Assembly: GCA_910592005.1 (NCBI GenBank)
Contig: CAJVPP010000885.1
Location: 1 to 24,974 of the forward strand
Direction of reading: 5' to 3'
Length of the DNA stretch: 24,974 bases
Origin: Funneliformis mosseae
Taxonomy: Eukaryota; Glomeromycota; Glomeromycetes; Glomerales; Glomeraceae
The notes under the pieces were generated by a model. It had not been told where the DNA came from and did no database searches. It worked only from the letters and a program-made list of their open reading frames with translations. Positions 20,574 through 24,974 of this stretch are shown here, in pieces. The translations under genes were made by a program, and so were the position numbers. Numbering within the stretch: position 1 is the first letter of the stretch; the number at the start of each line of letters is the position of its first letter.

Positions 20574-21026
20574 TTACTTCTCGCTTAAGATTTCTGCTCC
20601 AGCAGAAAGATTCAAAGCTTCAATTACCAGAGCTTGATATTCAGTAATTTTTAAACATTGAATCATCGTTAACGTAAGTGACTGAGTTCTAAAGATGCGT
20701 TGAACTTCAAGATGTTCAAATAAGTAGAAGACTCGTACGGCAGTTCGATAATAATGCGTAGTAATAGTAGATACTTATACCGTATATTGGGCGGGAGTAT
20801 TAGTTTCATCTTCGAGGAGTTATCCTAAATAAAAAGAATTGACAAGTGATAAAAGTCGATTACTCATGCGTGTAGATCGTAAGAGAGCTCGGTAAGTGGT
20901 TTGCACTTTTTGTAATAATGTCATATCATCTTTATAAGGTTCTAAATTCTGAGGAGTCATGGTCAAAGACATTGTCGTATATTTCAGTTGTTCCAATACA
21001 ATTTTGAAGTTATCTAGTATAGCCAT
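20574..21026 (-). pseudogene. Unidentified ORF between integrase and LTR
   Basis: ATG at 21026 opens a frame of 150 residues ending at TAA 20574-20576, interrupted only by TAA at 20820-20822 and 20775-20777, both explainable as CAA to TAA. The protein begins MAILDNFKIVLEQLKYTTMS, contains RALLRSTRMSNRLLSLVNSFYLG and RVFYLFEHLEVQRIFRTQSL, and ends with EALNLSAGAEILSEK. It looks mostly helical, with no signal peptide or membrane segment. It lies about 100 bp after the integrase on the same strand, the position of env or accessory genes in some Gypsy elements, but it does not look like an envelope protein. I do not recognise it. Confidence 0.6.
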
Positions 21027-21126
21027 TTTAAATTTTTTAAAATAGTGTTGTCAAGATCCTAACTAGGTCTATATTTATAGGGAATTTTGTCAACTGATGA
21101 TGACTTATGGTATTCATTCAGATCTT

Positions 21127-22195
21127 TCCAAATATGGTTTTAAAAGATCGGCATGTACCGGATTCTTTTATAACTTGTCTATCTATAGTACGCAATTTGT
21201 ATGTACCAGGTCATATAATATTATGTATGTAAAACGGTCTATCAAATTTGTCCTTGAATTTATCACCATGCATGTATGACTGTAGTACATTAAACATCAA
21301 CACTTTGTCACCAATTTGGTAATTTACGCCAGGGTGATTTTTGTTGTAACGTTGCTGTTGCTGTTGTTGTCGTTGTAGGATATTTTGTTGTGCATCCAGT
21401 CTTTTTTGTTCTAACTGGGCTGAAATTAATTGATGATGTTTGTCTATTGCTTGTGGAAGGTTACTTTCAGGTGAAGGACGTCGTAACTGTAAATCAATTG
21501 GTAATGTGGCTTTTCTTCCATACAATAACTTAAAGGGCTCTAATTTTGTCGTTTCTTACTGCGCTGTTTGATAAGCAAATAGAGCTGAAGGTAAATATGA
21601 ATCCCACTCGCCCTTATGTCATTCTGCATATTTAGCTAAAATATTGCAGAGAGTTCTATTAAACTGTTCAGTTAATCCATTAGTCTGAAGATGATACAGA
21701 GATGATAATCTATATTTAGTCTCTACAATATACATAAGAGCATTAATTAACTCGTTTTGAAAGGACGTAGCTCTATCTGTTAAGATTTCTTTTGGTGTAC
21801 CATGTCAACAAATGATTTCATCATAAATAAATTGTGCTGTTGTTTGAGAGGTACAATTAGGGGTTGCAGCAGCTTCTACCCATTTGGTAAGGTATTCAGT
21901 AGCAACTATAATGTATCTATTTCCTTTGGTGATTCGAGGGAAAGGTCCCACATAGTCTATTCTAATACGGTTGAAGGGTTGTCTAACAGGTATTGGATGT
22001 AGGGGCTCCATCTGTTTAGGTCTCCCTTGTCATTAGCAAACATCACATGTTTTTATCCAATTATCAATTATTCGATACATATTTGGCTAATAATACTTAG
22101 AGGCTATTTTATTATAGGTTATATCGTGACCTAAATGTCCTCCTAAAGATTCATTGTGTATATTATAAATCAATGTTTTGACTTCAGTAGTTTTG
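21127..22195 (-). pseudogene. Gypsy integrase, broken by stops
   Basis: From the N-terminus: HHCC zinc-binding region (IHNESLGGHLGHD, later TCDVC), then the core with Asp in RIDYVGPFPR, Asp in LTDRATSF and Glu in QTNGLTEQFNR. The second Asp and Glu are separated by 35 residues, the D-35-E spacing of retroviral-type integrases. The C-terminal part has a glutamine run (QRQQQQQQRYNK), VNYQIGDKVLMF and PGTYKLRTID. Stops at 22087, 22033, 22030, 21805, 21619, 21556 and 21211 (first base on the plus strand) lie in one otherwise continuous frame. The family's YHPQTNG motif reads YHLQTNG, a C-to-T change. Before the zinc finger the frame shifts once or twice (22190-22400). Confidence 0.85.
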
Positions 22196-22449
22196 ATGAC
22201 TAATAGGATTGTGAAGGTTGCTTTTGATTTCTATGATAAAGTTGTTGATTTTTGATGAAATATTTAGAAGATTATTTTCGAATTTCAAGTTGTTGTGCGG
22301 GTGTAGTATTTGATGGGTAAGTTAGAATATTAAGAAAATTGTAAAGTTGGTTATAGGTTTCTACATCCATTTTAGTTATTAGAGCTGTCAGTCACACTAC
22401 TGATACTTAAGCTTTCACTCTTTTATGTGATTATTCTTTGAGTTGTAAT

Positions 22450-23706
22450 TTAAATGGTGAGGAAGGGAAGTCGAGATAAAGCATCTGCATTTGAATGTAT
22501 TTTTCTTTTTTTGTATCTAATTTTATAGGGGAATTCCATGATTCTAATGATCCATCTCATAAATTTTCTGGGTGGATCAGGTTTATTAAATAACCATTGT
22601 AATGCTGCGTGGTCAGTGACTAATTCAAATGGTTAATAAAGTATATATGACCTAAAATGTTCTATTTCTCAAATAGCAGCGAGACATTCCAATTCAGTAG
22701 GTGCATAGTTTCGTTCAGCATTATTTAGACTTCAGCTAGCATATGCAACAATGCGCTCTCTATTTTGATCATCTAATTATGCTAATACTGTTCCAAGTCC
22801 TACATAAGATCTATCAGTAAATAATAAAAATTTTCGCTTAAAGTCTAAATATATGAGAATTGGTGCTGTAATCAGACAGTTTTTCAAATGCTCGAATGCT
22901 TTCTGTTGAGATGGAGTCCACTCAAAGGGGATTTCTTTTTGTAATAATAAATGTAGAGGAGCAGTTTTGATCGAGAATTCTTGAATAAACTTGTGATAGT
23001 AGGAGGCTAATCCAAGGAGTCCTCTAAGTTCCGTGATGTTTTTAGGAATTGGAAAGTGTTTAATCTTATCTATTTTTGACGGGTCTGGTGAAACTCCTTG
23101 TCCACTAACAATATGTCCTAGAAATGCAAGCTCTAATTTACAAAACTCACATTTATCCTTGCCAAGTTTTAATCCTGCTTTCTCCAGTTTTGTAAAGATA
23201 TATCTTAAGTGCTGCATATGTTTCTCAAAGGTAGAAGAGAATATAATGATGTCATCCAGATAGACTGCTATAAACTGTCCAATTTCTTCCTTAAAAACTT
23301 TGTTCATTAGCCGCTAGAAAGTGACAGATGCATTTGTTAACCCAAATGGCATAACCTTGAATTCGTATAACCCTTGACTGGTGATGAAGGTAGTCTTTGC
23401 TTGATCTTCTGCTTCCATCGCTACTTACCAGTATTCACTAGCTAAGTCTAAAGTAGAGAAATATTTGAAACGTCCAAATATATCTAATAGTTCATCAATT
23501 CGTGGCAGTGGGTATCCATCTCTTCTAGTGACACTGTTTAATTTTCGATAATCAACACAAAAACATAGGCTTCCATTTTTCTTTCGTACTAGAACAACAG
23601 GTGAAGCCCAAGAACTTTCAGACGGTTGGATGAGATTATATTTCAACATTCGATTAATTTCTTTTTTAATGAATTCCTGTTCTAAAGATGCAACTCGGTA
23701 TGCTCA
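22450..23706 (-). pseudogene. Gypsy reverse transcriptase and RNase H, broken by stops
   Basis: One continuous frame with fingers and palm motifs (SSWASPVVLVRKKNGSL, FCVDYRKLN, YPLPRIDELLD), the catalytic YLDD box near 23248-23262 (AVYLDDIIIFSS), LGHIVSG and LRGLLGLASYYHKFI. RNase H follows with its acidic residues in LLFTDRSY, TELECLAAI and LVTDHAALQWL, ending at ADALSRLPF. Stops at 23704, 23425, 23314, 22777, 22732, 22669 and 22633 sit at conserved Gln, Arg or Trp positions (YW-stop-V for YWQV, TF-stop-RLMN for TFQRLMN, AI-stop-EI for AIWEI). No frameshift was seen here. Confidence 0.9.
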
Positions 23707-24309
23707 TTGTCGTATTGAAAGAGGATTCTTTATTGGGATGTGATGTTTCTCAATAGCAGTATGACCTAATTGTGATAAATCATTGGCAAATGCCTTCGTA
23801 TTAGTCTGTAAAAACTGTTGTAACTCTTTCTGTTGTCTTTGATCTAGATGCATATATGAGTTGACTTTAGCCAGTTCTTCTTCAGGAATATTTTATAATA
23901 ATTGCCAATGTTCCCATTCCTTCTGGCATAAAGAACAGATATCTTCAGCTTGGTCAAGTTATTTATGACACTAACATCTACTTCCTGGGTCTTACCAGTG
24001 ATATTTCCATTTTGAATTTTTAGGCAGTTGGCATTTGAATTTTTGGTTAAAACTTTCAAAATATTGTGGTGAATAGGTTTGCTTTTGAACTATTACTTGT
24101 TTAGAGTTACTTATGACTAAGATAGATTCTTCTTCGTTATCTCCTAATATCATATAATGCCATTGCGTTGTCAAATTTTTATCTTCATATTCATCATTCA
24201 TCGAGTCTGTGATAATTGGAGTAGGTTGTTGAAACTTATCAAACTGAGGTTTTTCCCAACAGGTCATCAGAACCTGATGTTCTTTTTGATTCCACTGAAA
24301 AATAAATTT
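23707..24309 (-). pseudogene. Protease-RT linker of the Gypsy polyprotein
   Basis: Continues the pol frame from the protease: KFIFQWNQKEHQVLMTCWEK, an acidic low-conservation stretch, then EKHHIPIKNPLSIRQ leading into RT. Interrupted by TAA/TAG at 23992, 23971, 23959 and 23893. No separate catalytic domain seen. Confidence 0.7.
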
Positions 24310-24709
24310 CTAACAGTCCCAATAAAGTTGTTCTCGACATTTTGTTAACCAATTGTTTCCTGCTACAATATAGTAATCATTAAACTCCGTTATATCGACA
24401 TCAATGGGAATTTCTATATTATTAATTTGGATTGGGATATTAGTGACTTTTCCTAATGGTCGTGAGTATCCTCCTTGTATATTAATCATAATAATCATTG
24501 ATGAGCCTTCAATTTTTCTATTTAATTGTTGTAAGAAACTTTTTAACATAACGCTTCCAGCAGATCCTGAATTTAGGATCAAATAAATAGGTTTACCATC
24601 CACAAAGGCATAACAATATACAGCTTTTATAGCTTTAGATACATCAATTTCATTTGAGGGATTTAAATAATAACTGGTACTCTCACCCTCTAGAGGTACC
24701 CTTAGTAGT
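24310..24709 (-). pseudogene. Gypsy aspartic protease with mutated active site
   Basis: Frame readable from KLLRVPLEGESTSYYLNPSN through IKAVYCYAFVDGKPIYLILN to the stop TAG at 24310-24312. The active-site motif reads LNSGSAGSV where retropepsins of this family have LDSGSAGS, a GAT-to-AAT change that removes the catalytic Asp. The flap-side and C-terminal features PIQINNIEIPIDVDITEF and IVAGNNWLTK are kept (IVGNDWL type). The stop after LYWDC is probably a former CAG. Confidence 0.8.
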
Positions 24710-24823
24710 TTAAAGACTGATTCGATGGATTGGAAGGATTGCTAGTAATGGTGAAGGTATTATTAAAAGGAAACGTCATAGAAGGCTGTGGAGAAGGGGG
24801 TGGTAAAAAGGTATTTGGAGTAT
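24710..24823 (-). pseudogene. C-terminal tail of Gypsy gag, truncated
   Basis: On the minus strand the frame reads VYNTPNTFLPPPSPQPSMTF and ends at SNPSNQSLNY-stop. It is a proline- and asparagine-rich, low-complexity tail in a different frame from protease. Its start is cut at 24824 by a Tc1-type terminus, so capsid and zinc-knuckle regions are not present. Confidence 0.5.
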
Positions 24824-24974
24824 TGTACACTCCCCTCCAAAAAATATCTGACCACTTGCCGATCATTTACCGATCATTTGAAATTATAGCTGATTTCAAC
24901 GTTTATTACTTAACAATTTATTAATAAAATTTTTACAAAATTTATATATGTAATGCAGAAAAGCTCATATTTTT
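24824..24974 (-). mobile_element. Second Tc1-type element, 5' edge of copy only
   Basis: Terminus TGTACACTCCCCTCCAAAAA leads into the doubled motif GCCGATCATTTACCGATCAT and then TTATTAATAAAATTTTTAC up to AGCTCATATTTTT, all matching 14119-14193 and 17952-18006. Orientation is the same as the first copy (transposase expected on the minus strand beyond the window). It lies inside the Gypsy gag tail and so inserted later than the Gypsy element. Confidence 0.75.

Larger units (their letters stand above)
20003..24823 (-). mobile_element. Ty3/Gypsy LTR retrotransposon, degenerate, 5' part missing
   Basis: Read on the minus strand: gag tail, aspartic protease, linker, reverse transcriptase, RNase H, integrase with HHCC finger and DDE core, an extra ORF, then a 3' LTR. 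RT-RNase H before integrase defines Ty3/Gypsy order. The gag body and 5' LTR are absent from the window because a Tc1-type terminus cuts the gag tail at 24824. No chromodomain-like sequence was seen after integrase. At least 19 in-frame stops and a few frameshifts make it non-autonomous. Confidence 0.88.

Noticed and set aside
21097..23263. Plus-strand ORFs across the Gypsy body
   Set aside because: Antisense shadows of the integrase and RT frames.
21211..24312. Alternative genetic code in which TAA/TAG mean Gln and TGA means Trp
   Set aside because: Gln is also encoded by CAA/CAG in the same frame, TGA appears at both Arg and Trp positions, and the neighbouring channel gene uses standard stops. 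Transition decay explains all cases.

Overview
The window looks like nuclear DNA of an arbuscular mycorrhizal fungus, most likely Rhizophagus or a close relative (Glomeromycotina). The evidence is the very AT-rich sequence full of homopolymers, GT-AG introns of 69-102 bp, and relics of the Rhizophagus-type kinase and F-box families. It also holds one full-length member of a large membrane-protein family that I recognise from Rhizophagus proteomes. No bacterial operons, tRNA, rRNA or CRISPR were seen.

Layout: (1) 121-866, minus strand, a broken protein-kinase gene. (2) 899-8478, mostly non-coding AT-rich DNA with a decayed F-box gene at 4152-4660, a 15-G run at 4027-4041, a GC-richer island at 2755-2990 and two copies of a short dispersed repeat. 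(3) 8544-13330, plus strand, the one intact gene: 11 exons whose phases all agree, giving 3993 nt and 1330 codons plus a stop. It encodes a large N-terminal propeller-like region followed by a six-helix ion-transport (TRP-like) domain. (4) 14119-24974, a nest of transposable elements. A Tc1/mariner-type element (14119-14193 plus 17952-19217) is split by about 3.76 kb that holds a 749-bp MITE-like element, a degenerate tandem array and a solo LTR. A Ty3/Gypsy element follows on the minus strand (20003-24823: LTR, an extra ORF, integrase, RNase H/RT, protease, gag tail). Its gag is cut at 24824 by the start of a second Tc1 copy that runs off the window.

The repeat block carries a mutation signature. 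At least 19 in-frame stops interrupt the Gypsy pol frame, and every one can arise by one C-to-T or G-to-A change from CAA, CAG, CGA or TGG. The protease active-site Asp has become Asn through GAT to AAT, and one Tc1 terminal repeat differs from its intact partner only by G-to-A and C-to-T changes. This suggests cytosine deamination of silenced repeats, by 5-methylcytosine decay or a RIP-like process. The channel gene next door is untouched. The strongest items for follow-up are the channel gene, including its poly(A)-ended intron and 22-nt exon, the deamination pattern, and the unidentified ORF between integrase and LTR.
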